From Icerya purchasi (taxonomy: Eukaryota > Arthropoda > Insecta > Hemiptera > Monophlebidae), in contig CM077115.1 of NCBI GenBank assembly GCA_039619475.1, positions 441,100,792 through 441,164,791 on the forward strand: a stretch of 64,000 nt of DNA, given 5' to 3'. The notes beneath the pieces are model-generated. The model was not told the origin of the DNA and searched no databases. It saw nothing but the letters and a program-made list of their open reading frames with translations. Position 1 is the stretch's first letter, and every line of letters begins with the position of its first letter. Made by a program: the position numbers and the translations under genes. Shown piece after piece: positions 54,724 to 64,000 of this stretch.

Positions 54724-54755
<32 letters not shown>

Positions 54756-55335
54756 GGTTCGTCTACAAGGACATTGGTCCAAGAACAGAGGAAAAACAAG
54801 CAAGAAACTTATATTTTTACAAGATCAGAGATAGCCGACAAAAAGGAATCAAAAGCCTGAACAACAGAAGGAGAAGGAAGGGAGAGAATGAACGAAGCAC
54901 TGTATGGAGTGGGAATATGTAAAAGGGAGGAATAGAAAGTAGCTTGATCGGTTACAAGAGATGAACACTCGAACATTATACGATCATCGGGATCACACAC
55001 AAATTGGATATTGGAGGGGTGCAATGGACAAAAAGGAGAGGAGCACAAGAGAGTAACGAAAAAGCGAGAAAGAAAGCAAACTCGAAGCTTAGGCGGCAGA
55101 TCGCAGAGATGTTGGAGCGATGCATGGAAAGAAAAGTCAAGAAACCAGGGGAAACGAAGAAGGGGAATCCGGGTTGGAGAAAGAGGAGACGTAGGAGTCA
55201 AACCATAGATTGGAAATAAAAGTAAATATTAAGAGAAAGCGATGAAAAGGAGAATGCAACCGGTAAACTTTAGAAGTTGAACGGCCGACGACAGAAAGTA
55301 CTAGGAAAATACGACGTTGAAGAAACAAATTCAGA
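54724..55335 (-). mobile_element. LINE family A, 3' end, near-identical to the copy at 11 kb
   Basis: A 31-base T-run (54,724-54,754) is the poly(A) on the minus strand, preceded by the TGTCCTTGTAGACGAACCC tail. The frame 55,201-54,809 reads LLRFPWFLDFSFHASLQHLC, SPFCPLHPSNIQFVCDPDDR, IMFECSSLVTDQATFYSSLL, ending LSAISDLVKI. Residue by residue this differs from the 11.3-11.57 kb copy at only a few positions. Upstream, NLWFDSYVSSFSNPDSPSSF is shared as well, which continues to about 55,330 where the copy ends (5' truncation). One or two frame changes. Confidence 0.85.
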
Positions 55336-56615
55336 TAGCACTACTAACAATAAGAAATGAACGAACAGGTGAAAAATGAGAACTTTCACGATAGTAATAT
55401 GTATGTATGCAAGGTACATTGCGCATTCATAAGAAAACCGTTTGTTATTAATGCTTTTTAAATCGCGTTAGAGTAAGAAAAGGAAGAATCAGTGTTCTCC
55501 TTTAACTGACGTAAATTGAAAAAAACTGACCGGATTGCAGGTAAACAGTTGTACACGTAGCGCAGACTAAAATACAATGTATGCTATCTTAGCAAAGCCC
55601 CCCCCCCGGTGGCGTAAAAAGGCACATGAAACCGATTTTCCGACCTTTTCTTCCGTTTATCGCCGGCGTTGTTCTCCGGCCATAATGTAAGGTGAAATTT
55701 AATTTATCACGCGAAAAAGAAGCCTAATCTGTATGTAAGGTCAATTCTGTTATTTGACTTTGTTCTAAACCCCGAGTCAAAGTTAAATTAAATAACGGTG
55801 TATTTTAACTTTCGGACCTTGAAAAGACGAACGAAATTGTAGGCCTAATCGATTTTAAAATGTTTTTTTTTTTTTCGGTAAATTAGATCCGATTAAACGA
55901 ATGCCAAGAATCGTCCTCTAACCGATTAACGCGCATGTCTATTGTACACCAACGACGGGCAGATTCAGAATTTTCTTACCGCATTGTAATTTTTAAATAT
56001 TTTCTCCTCTCCATTATACATTAAAAAATTCGAAAAAAACAAAAAAACCTTGCCAATATAATAGCGACTGAAACAGAATTAAAAAATATAAGTATTTAAA
56101 ACTGATAAAGTAATATAGAAATATATATTTACTAAAATAAAGACCCGTGTATATGTGTCGTTAAACTAAAAAAAGCAAATTTTAAAATATCAAAATTTTA
56201 TAATTAAATTTAAAATCACGAGTAGAAAATTAACGCTTTACCAGAGTTATGTATTTTAACGCAAACCGTTTCTTATAAAACATATATATATATAAACGAT
56301 AATTGATAATTTAAGATATTAAAAATAATACAAACACACATAAGTTAATAGTATTTAAAAATCAGCTGGTAAATTAAGTCTAAAGCGTAAATAACAGCGG
56401 GGTATACTATTCTTATGAACTTAAATTTGTACAAATTTATCTTCCACATTTATACGAATTTTAATCGCCTGGGACACAACGTAGCATATTCGTTACTTTT
56501 TCTAAAAAAAAAAAAAAAAAAAAGAAAAAAATGATGCTTCATTGTAAACGTGTCTAGAGCAATTTACTTAATCTTCCTCGACGCATTTCACACACTAGTA
56601 AGTTATTAATTTCAG
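55336..56615. other. Unassigned stretch
   Basis: Contains a C-run near 55,598, a T-run near 55,862 and a poly(A)-like run at about 56,503-56,523. No gene or element recognised. Confidence 0.5.
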
Positions 56616-57640
56616 CCGTGAGGAGAAGCTTCTCTTTCGAAAAACGTAGTGGTTTTAAAATTTTTTTTTATTTACTTTTTTTTTTTTTTGATTTTTGTCC
56701 ATATTTTTATGGAAGTAATTGGAAACCAAAATTATGGGTGCGGTACGTGGTCCATTATTCATCGTTCGTTTGGCAGCATGGAAAAGAAAAAATCGAGCAG
56801 TTCCTGTCCGAGAATTAAACAATTTTCATCAAAATATTTAAAATTGTGGAAGAGGAAAAAGATGGGGTATTTTGGATGTGGTTAGTGGATAGAAAAGGAA
56901 CGAGGAAGTTTAATAAAACTTAGGTGTTCCGGAAAGCAACCTGAACACAAATATCTGCATAAAAATTCGCATCATAGCTAAAAACATTCAGGACATTGCT
57001 TAAAAAGGACGGAAAAAATTTGCGTGAATTTAAGGATAAAATTGAAAAAGAAATAGATATAACATAAAAAAAACGCGATGATTGAAAAAGGATAGAACAA
57101 AGTGGAAGCGATAAGAATGGTAAAGAAAATGAGAATAACGAAAAAGGAAATTGGGAAGAAGGAATAATTTAACGCACTTGTCACCTATACCATACATAGA
57201 AAAGGTGACCCCGGTGATAAAATTGCATGAATTTTAAGAAAGTATAAAATAGGCCGGTGTTTGGAACTAACAGTAAAATTTAAAAAAAAAAAAAAAAAAG
57301 ATTTAAAATAGTAAAAAAGATGACCCCTAGCGAGATTACATGTTGCCGAAGTGTATAGAATCCTTTGTCTATGCGGTCAAAGTTATATCGGACAAACTCT
57401 GATAGGTACGAATAAAGGAACTCGAAGCGGATTTTAAACGTAAACGCATAGGAAGAACAAAAAGCAAACACGAAATTAAATTTAATGACACCAATGTATT
57501 AGCTAAGATTGATAATAAGAGAGGCGATTGAAATAGAAAAATTTAAATAATCGAGATTTAAAATCGATTATTCCACTTGGAGATCCGCAATTGGTCATGT
57601 TTCGATGAAGAATGGTGTGGGAAAATTTAACGACTAGGTG
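56616..57640 (+). mobile_element. Penelope-like element relic (RT end, connector, GIY-YIG remnant)
   Basis: About 56,695-56,815 reads IFMEVIGN and, in the next frame, NWKPKLWVRYV then SFVWQHGKEKIEQFLSEN, the RT segment around the YVDD position (here altered) and the WPHG-type motif. 56,855-56,930 reads EEEKDGVFWMWLVDRKGTRK. 56,925-57,030 gives the FRK.T segment, then YLHKNSHHS and LLKRTEKICVN-like text. 57,310-57,410 reads EITCCRSVYRILCLCGQSYI, the GIY-YIG endonuclease start with Y..C.CG..YIGQT, followed by KHEIKFNDTNVLAKID and IREAIEIEKF. The order is that of Penelope-like elements. Badly frameshifted; inactive. Confidence 0.78.
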
Positions 57641-57983
57641 TTTTGGCGCGTTACATATATATATATATATATATATATATAGCTTAGGTTTTTCCATGTT
57701 GCCTCTGGGTAGTTTCGGCTCCGATAATGAATACTGTTGTTACTATTCGAAACGTTATCCGTTTTAATACTCGCTTTCGTGACGTGGCTTTTACCGAAAT
57801 AATAATACAATAGAAAATCATTATGATGATTTTTTTTGGTCGCCTGTAAGATGTTATCCGAATTATTTACGAATCAGGTAAAACAGATATAACATTTTCA
57901 TGTTGATCTTTTGAAAATCGATTTCTATGTTTAGAGTATATGTAATCGATAAATTATATGGGGAGGGGGCATTTGATATATAA
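57641..57983. other. Unassigned stretch with (AT)n
   Basis: (AT)n at about 57,655-57,680, directly after the Penelope-like relic. Nothing else recognised. Confidence 0.5.
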
Positions 57984-58085
57984 TATTCTATTTTTTTTTT
58001 TTTTTTTTTTTTTTTAAATAAATTTACAAATATAAATCTAGGCGCCGTGTGTAACTACCTGGGCTATTACGGCACCTAGACTCAC
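57984..58085 (-). mobile_element. Possible short SINE with poly(A) and hairpin
   Basis: A T-run at about 57,988-58,015 equals a poly(A) on the minus strand. Reading minus from 58,082: TCTAGGTGCCGTAATAGCCC, AGGTAGTTACACACGGCGCC, TAGATTTATATTTG. TAATAGCCCAGGTAG resembles an A-box (compare TAGCCCAGTTG in the SINE at 54.4 kb). TCTAGG.GCCGT and its complement form a 12-base stem with one mismatch around a 20-base loop. No B-box seen. Confidence 0.4.
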
Positions 58086-58684
58086 TTTTAAACATTAACA
58101 GTCGCTATATTTGACGACTAGAAATTCTTATTTTTTTATACGCTGCTCACATCAAGTAATTAATTATAATTTTTCCTATATAGGGGAAATCGTACTCAGA
58201 ATCATGCTGAACTGGGAAACTATCATCATAATCTTGGCTTCCCGCGGATATTTTAAATTCAAATCAAAGTATTTTAACGCGCGCCTAAGATTATTACGAA
58301 ATAATGCAATGATGAGATTTTAGTCGGAGAAGTCCATATTTTTAACACCATTAAAGCACGACCCGATACTTATGACCGGCGGCTGTAATATGCCGCAAAA
58401 ACTGAATTGAAATCGTGCAGAATGTTGGTTAAAAATTAATAAAAATAAGAAGAAAATAATAACAATTATAGATGGGCAAAAAACAATTTCCCAGAATTGC
58501 AAGAGATTTATCGGTGAAAATTATGGAACAGTGTACTTCCTAAGTTTGATAGTTAAAATAAAGACGGATCTAAAGTAACAGAGTTCGGCATCGAATTCAT
58601 ATAGCAAAAAGTGTTATTTGTGTCGGTTAAATATAAACCGGTTTTAGCGATATCCAAAAATGTATTGTAAAACTAGTAAATGGC
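58086..58684. other. Unassigned stretch
   Basis: Open frame 58,111-58,323 shows no domain. No element recognised. Confidence 0.5.
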
Positions 58685-58775
58685 TGCTAGGTGTTTTCAG
58701 TATTTCCTTATGGCGTAGAAGTATGGGCACGTTACAGGAATTCAAACACCGAAAGGTCGATATACGTTAAAAAAA
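58685..58775 (+). mobile_element. Possible R1-like LINE scrap
   Basis: FSVFPYGVEVWARYRNSNTE, with the YG.EVW pattern of the post-RT segment of R1-type LINEs, then a Lys run. About 25 residues only, so weak. Confidence 0.28.
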
Positions 58776-60029
58776 AAAGTGTCTTGTTGCAGCAAGATAA
58801 AAAAAAAAAAAAAAAAAAAAGTAAGATTTTATTTGCTGCTTCAATTATCATACACGCCGTCGACGTCGTTCATGACATCATACTTTATTAAATTTAGAAA
58901 TTTTATTGGAATATAAACAAGGCTTTTACGGAACATTTGCAATGGAAATCAAATGGTATTAAAATTTTCGATTGACAAAAAAATTGTACCTTTCAAGTAG
59001 CAGAAGACAATACCTTTTTTTTAAAAAAATATTCTTAAATTGATTATTTTGATGAAGAATAGCTTTTTTATAATTTTTACCGTGTTTGAAATAAGAATGA
59101 TTTTTAAAATTGTTAAATTTTATATAATTTTTTTAAAAAGTACTTTCTTTTTTTTTTTTTTTTATTTTGTAATATTGTCATTATTTATGTATTTTTTTAA
59201 ACGTGTAATTAGAATTATGAAACATATTTTTATATCGTTTATTTGTGTATGTATGTTTGAAACCACAAGTAGAAAATCTGTCTTAAAATTAAACTTTGAC
59301 GTCTGTCTAATCCAAATTACTCCGCATAGCACTGATATAGACGGGTACAATAAAATAATTGTAGGTGTAACATAATTCTTTAATTTTCTAAAATAATGCG
59401 CGTTAGAATTTTTTTAAAAATATTACAGAACAATTTTTCTTGCGCCTATAACAACAAACCTTACGTATAGCAGGTGGAAAAAAATTGCTTCCATCGATCT
59501 TTTTACTTACACGTATTTAATGCAATCATGTCGGATATATTTTTCCATATCTATTGAAATAGTGACATGTAGCGAATAATAATAATAACCCGTGAGAGAT
59601 ATACGAATCGAAAGAGCGAAAATTGCAGATAGCAACCGATAATGAAAAAGAAACAATCGCAAAGGGTCAATTTGAATGTTTACCTTCTAGCGAAAGTACT
59701 CACAGTGTAGCTTTTTATTTTTCGTGCATGGAAAACTTCGCCCTCGTCGGTAACCGAAATAAAACTTTTCTCATCACCGAACAAAGTTTCAAAAAATATA
59801 TTATTTTAAAAGAATGTTCCGTATATTCTTTAAAATATAATCGATTGCCAGCAACTTCTACTTATTCTGCGACATGAAACACGATTTTAAGAGAAACTCT
59901 GTACGCTAAAACGGAATAATACAACGAGAAATACGAAAAAAATCAGGTAAAATTGTAATAATAATAATTTATCTAATAGCGCCGAAACGTAATTATATTA
60001 ATAAATATAAGGATAATTTAATTAATAAT
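58776..60029. other. Unassigned AT-rich stretch
   Basis: A-run at about 58,799-58,820 and T-runs near 59,150. Open frames 59,040-59,375 and 59,623-59,877 show no domain; the first is a hydrophobic run from T-rich DNA. Confidence 0.5.
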
Positions 60030-60105
60030 AGTCGTAATAGACGCAGCAGTTAAATACGGCACACTGAAGCTTAAGGAATTCAATAAAATAAAAAAAAAAC
60101 AGAAA
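60030..60105 (+). mobile_element. LINE family B 3' tail scrap
   Basis: AATAGACGCAGCAGTTAAAT then ACGGCAC closely matches GATAGTCGCAGCAGTTAAAT then ACGAGG at 63,560-63,585, the 3' UTR of the I-like LINE, and is followed here too by an A-rich stretch (about 60,091-60,100). Only the tail is present. Confidence 0.6.
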
Positions 60106-60955
60106 CAATAATCTTATTATGAATGCTATTTAAAGTTAACAATCAATTATAACATATCGATATATCACATTAGTTTATAAAAGATTGAACAATTTTTATA
60201 TCGTTTATTTTAGTTTTAACTTTTTTTTTTATTATTGCCATGATTTATGTAACTCCGAAACATGTCGGCTATATTTAATATTTTTTATAACTATAATTTT
60301 ATGTACTACGAGTTTTTGAATATATATATATATATATATATATATTTAATAAAATAAATTATTTACTTTGGGAGATGAGCGTGCTAATCAAAAAAGGAAC
60401 CGGTAAAAATTATTATTAGAGTTTCACCTGTTCGAATAAAAAAATATTTACAAATAATGAAAAAAATTTTTTAAAATGTCCTGAACCTGCCTTCTGCCGA
60501 AGGATTATAAAAATGTAACGATTATTATTGGTAAAATATTGTTTTTTTTTTTAAATTTTTCCTTAGGGAGATGTTCAAAAAATCAATTTATTAAAAATGT
60601 ACAAAAAAACTGTTGAAATTGATAACGAAATAATTTTAAAAAAAATTAATTTGTCTGCACTCCCAGATTTAAAATAATACTATTTAAAAAAAGTTACGAT
60701 TGTTTGAGATTTACTTTTTTAATAAATGAAAATTGAGAGAAATAACCGTGAATTTTGACGTGTCCTAAATCTGCCCCTTATATTTATTACGTCATCAGTA
60801 AAGATGTGTAAAGTAAAGCTAAGTCCCATACCCTTGACAAGGCGTCGGGGAATGTGAGGTTAATGTGTTATATTTCTTTAATATATATATATCAAAATAA
60901 CCGAATAGTGTGATAACTGGATTATTAAGGATTCTCAAGTGTTTTTTTTGTTTTT
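60106..60955. other. Unassigned AT-rich stretch
   Basis: (AT)n at about 60,319-60,345 and several homopolymer runs. No gene seen. Confidence 0.5.
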
Positions 60956-61275
60956 TTTTTTTTCTTTTTGTCAAGTTAATCTACAACCGATTGATGATCA
61001 AAGAAACATATTAACCTTCGAAATATCGCCCTCGAAAGAAGATCCAATCTTTTTCGAATGTCCGTCTCTCTCGGCGGAGCGGGCTACCCATTATTCTAAT
61101 TTACTACCTCTCGGGCTTCTTACTCCTTATTGCGCCCCTTGTATCCTGCCATTTCCTTTGTTGCTCATTGCTTCAGTTCTTTGTACATTCATTCTGTCAA
61201 TCTCTGATCTAACCATTCCTCCTTCATATTGTTTCTAAGCGAAGGTCCTTTGTCGATGTGTTCAAAAAAAAAAAT
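60956..61275 (+). mobile_element. LINE family A, short 5'-truncated copy
   Basis: Reads PIFFECPSLSAERATHYSNL (61,047-61,107) and LLTPYCAPCILPFPLL, ending ILSISDLTI, the zinc-binding end of family A. The tail GCGAAGGTCCTTTGTCGATG leads to an A-run at 61,265-61,275. It resembles the insert at 42,669-42,888 most closely (shared CTCCTTATTG..CC and tail). Confidence 0.75.
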
Positions 61276-61740
61276 AAAAGATCCAAAGTAAGAATAAAAA
61301 ACCGAAGATAAGAAAAACGAAAGTCCGCTTCTTCTGAATCCCTTGATTTAAGTAATTCTTTCCTTGATAGCATGAAAGAAAATGAAGATAAAAAAAAAAA
61401 AAAGGCGATGACAATTACCTATATGCCGTGAATACAACAATGTTGATGTATTAACGTTGTACTCTATCTTTCACTATGCAGTATAACAATGCACTACTGT
61501 ATAGCATTCACATTTCACTGTGCCGCACACGTGTGCCACCTTGTTATGTGACCACGTCATGCTGCCATGTATAGATGCACAACTTCATGCACCCAGCTAC
61601 ACACTATATACATTCATCATGCAGTGTACAAAAACTTACGCTACATTGTCTCTCGGATGTTGAATTCAAGATAAACTACCAGCGGAAATAGATGTTAAAG
61701 AGTAAATTTAATACTAAGTTGGGGTGCCCGCCGTTGTCAT
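61276..61740. other. Unassigned stretch
   Basis: Moderate GC around 61,430-61,640 with repeated ATGCAC and CACTATG-like words. No gene or element recognised. Confidence 0.5.
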
Positions 61741-63597
61741 ATTATAGAAACAGACGATGCAATCCTTAACGCATACTCCTTTGGCTATTATTAATTTCGC
61801 ATGCACACCAAGTTTCTCAAATTGTGCCCGAAGTCCTCGACCTATTAAAATTAAATAACATTATAATCTTTTCGCTGACGATCTCACAATATACATGACA
61901 TCTGCAAATATAGAAAGTCTAAGAATTCGGCTTCAAAACACGATCGATAAATTACAGGAGTGGTCTACAAACCAGGGCTTAGCCTTCTCAGCTGAAAAAA
62001 ACAGCTAGCATTAGTTTTCAACAATAAACGGAAAGCCGCTTCGGACTGCAAAATAACTCTGGGCAACAGCCTCATTAGATCAGTCCCAACGGTCAAAATC
62101 CTTCGATTAATATTCGACAGGAAGCTGTTTTGGTCGAGGCACATCGATGAACTTAAAGCGAAATGTCAAAAATCACTCAACGTCCTCAAAATCGACAGCT
62201 CATACATAATGGGGCGAAGATAGGAAATGCCTGCAGAACCTCTACTCCGCTCGTACGCTGTCTAAAATGGATTACGGTTCAGTCGTATACATATCTGCTA
62301 AACCTAATGTACTGAACAGGTTAAACACTGTTCAGAATTCCGCATTAAAATTAATCTTAGGCGCATTACACTGCAGTCCAATTCTTCATGCAGAAACTAA
62401 TGTCCTGCCACTCAAACACAGAAGGCTATTTCTTGCGCTGAAATATTTTTTTAATCTGGCCTCAAATTCATCTAACCTCTCGCATCAAAAAACGTTTGCC
62501 CGGAATTATATACAGCTGTATGGAAAAAATCCAAAATAACATAAACAACCCTATACATCAGAACCTCACATTAATCCTTCCATGGGAGTTCCCAATAATA
62601 AAAACAGACGTATCACTTAAAAACAACTTCGGACAGCTACCGACTGACGTTATATCGAAATAGCTAAAAATACAATAAATAAATACACCGACCACGTTAT
62701 AGTCTACACAGATGGTGCTAGAAATTACCCCACCACAATCATATCGCCGACAGCATGCGCGTTCGTAGTATCAGATAAAGCGTATTCTTTCCGACTACTC
62801 AATGATGGCTGCACAATACTAAAATGTATGCCATCCTGTACGGGCTACAAAATAAATATATTTCTTCTTGCAAGCCTAACGAAAAGACATTAATAATTAC
62901 AGGCTCTCTGGCAGCACTAGAAGCCATATACAGCCCTAAAACAAGAAATAAAATAACTATTCAAATCCTTCATATTGTCATCGATGATACAGAGAAGTCT
63001 GAAAGTCGGGTGACGTTTATGTGGGTTCCCACTCACGCGGGAATACTAGGGAATGAACTGGCGAACGTAATGGCACAGTCAGCACTACGAACTCCGCAGA
63101 ATAGATATTCAGCCTCCTCCCTCATCCATGGCACAATTCTTTTTTTAGTGAAAAGCAAACAAGAATGGAAGGAATCGCGTGTCAGACTTTTCTGGTGTCC
63201 CAAGTAAAGTCAACGACCGAGCCATGGTGGCTGGCTCCGAATGAACTGTTCCCGCAGGGACTTAAGTGTAATCAGCCGACTGCGAACAGGTCATACCGCA
63301 ATCTCGCACGACCATGTTGTAAATAGGCCATTTTCGTTAACCCAGTGCCGTTTTTGTATAAGAAGTTTCATCCCAACCGTTCAACATATATTAATAGAAT
63401 GCACAGGTATTCATATCAACCCGGACGCTGCTATCCTTTTAAAACATTCCCCGATATGTGCCATAAAATTCCCAAACAGCGACATACTCAATCATTAATT
63501 TTCTTAAAATAAACAGAATAGCTAAAGTAATATAGTTGCAAACCACGCTCAGTTAATCGTGATAGTCGCAGCAGTTAAATACGAGGATAAAAAAAAA
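61741..63597 (+). mobile_element. I-like LINE (family B), RT end, RNase H, zinc end and tail
   Basis: FADDLTIYMTSANIESLRIR and LQNTIDKLQEWSTNQGLAFS (61,870-61,990, RT motif C onwards). 62,263-62,539: MDYGSVVYISAKPNVLNRLN, TVQNSALKLILGALHCSP, LPLKHRRLFLALKYFFNLAS (thumb). RNase H 62,640-63,110: YTDHVIVYTDGARNY (first Asp kept), LIITGSLAALEA (Asp of TDS now Gly) and FMWVPTHAGILGNELANVMA (last Asp now Asn). Zinc end 63,241-63,498: VISRLRTGHTAISHDHVVNR, CRFCIRSFIPTVQHILIEC. Stops and frameshifts occur between segments. The 3' UTR has GTCGCAGCAGTTAAATACG and an A-run before a pentamer array. Confidence 0.85.
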
Positions 63598-63600
63598 AAA

Positions 63601-63637
63601 AACTAAACTAAACTAAACTAAACTAAACTAAACTAAA
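63601..63637. repeat. (CTAAA)n pentanucleotide repeat
   Basis: About seven units directly after the A-run that ends the I-like LINE; likely the element's own simple-repeat end, as I-type elements often finish in short tandem repeats. Confidence 0.85.
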
Positions 63638-64000
63638 GAGCGTGTGATTAGAATTTTTTTAAAAAAAATGTCCAGGCATATTTTGCGGTGGCAAACAACA
63701 TAAGATTCTTATGTGTTCGGAAGAATATCGCAACTGTGTCTATCAGGCATTTCACGATTGAATCATCTGGTTTGTCCATTTTATTTCATTGCGAAGTAAC
63801 CAATTTTTCGAAAACTCTTACATATTCATCTTCGTCAAAGCGTGCATTTTTAAATCTTATTTATTCATTTATTTTCTTATAAAAATTGAAAACTAGTAAT
63901 TTATTTTGGATTCAATTTTTCTTCATTATCAGTAAAAGTATCTGAATAATGTAAGAAGAGAGAGAGAGAGAGGGAGGAGGGAGAGGAAATGAATAACGAA
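63638..64000. other. Unassigned stretch
   Basis: AT-rich with a GA-rich run at about 63,956-63,986. No gene seen before the window ends. Confidence 0.5.

Noticed and set aside
59040..59375. 111-codon hydrophobic open frame resembling a membrane protein
   Set aside because: Phe/Ile/Leu-rich because of T-rich DNA; no conserved motif, weak start context and an overlapping antisense frame.
1..64000. Host gene, rRNA unit, telomeric TTAGG array or endogenous virus
   Set aside because: I looked for conserved protein domains, rRNA-like blocks, telomere-type repeats and viral polymerase or capsid motifs on both strands and saw none I could support.

Overview
The window reads as a gene-poor, AT-rich stretch of an animal nuclear genome, almost certainly an arthropod and most probably an insect. 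The evidence is indirect: Jockey-clade LINEs with poly(A) ends, RTE-like and I/R1-like LINEs, three mariner subgroups, a Penelope-like element, tRNA-derived SINEs, and many (AAT)n, (AT)n and poly(A) tracts. I cannot resolve the order. I found no convincing host protein gene, rRNA gene, functional tRNA gene or CRISPR array. Nearly everything recognisable is a mobile element or its relic.

Layout. 0-5 kb: Jockey, RTE-like and other LINE relics. 8.3-9.6 kb: a LINE relic. 10.1-10.7 kb: an unfamiliar repeat (called Y here) on the minus strand. 10.7-13 kb: the 3' end of a LINE (family A), then the gag and endonuclease part of a Jockey element. 15-17.6 kb: an RTE-like relic abutting an internally deleted mariner. 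20.6-23.4 kb: two RTE-like 3' ends, an exact 20-copy nonamer array, and an unidentified interspersed segment (repeat X) split by a fold-back Tc1/mariner derivative. 26.5-32.7 kb: the best-preserved block, with a near-intact Jockey (ORF1 and ORF2 overlapping by ATGA) followed by an I-like LINE that carries a complete but nonsense-ridden mariner. 33-40 kb: LINE relics on both strands. 41-44.4 kb: a split open reading frame, the second copy of repeat X with nested insertions, and a full-length mariner with perfect 29-bp ends and an intact 358-codon transposase frame. 45.4-50.1 kb: a LINE tail, a pogo/Tigger-like C-terminus, an RTE-like relic and a decayed Jockey. 51.0-52.6 kb: the second, tandemly expanded copy of repeat Y. 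54.4-64 kb: a SINE, a LINE 3' end nearly identical to the one at 11 kb, a Penelope-like relic with a GIY-YIG remnant, and two more LINE ends, the last (I-like with RNase H) closed by a pentanucleotide tail.

Points most worth following up: (1) the full-length mariner has an open transposase frame but His at the third catalytic Asp; (2) repeat Y has a single-copy leader plus about 300-bp tandem units, in two copies of opposite orientation and different unit number; (3) repeat X is shared by 22 kb and 42 kb, and its reading frames appear partly conserved; (4) several insertions have exact target-site duplications and give a relative order of events. All similarities were judged by eye; no alignment or database search was run.
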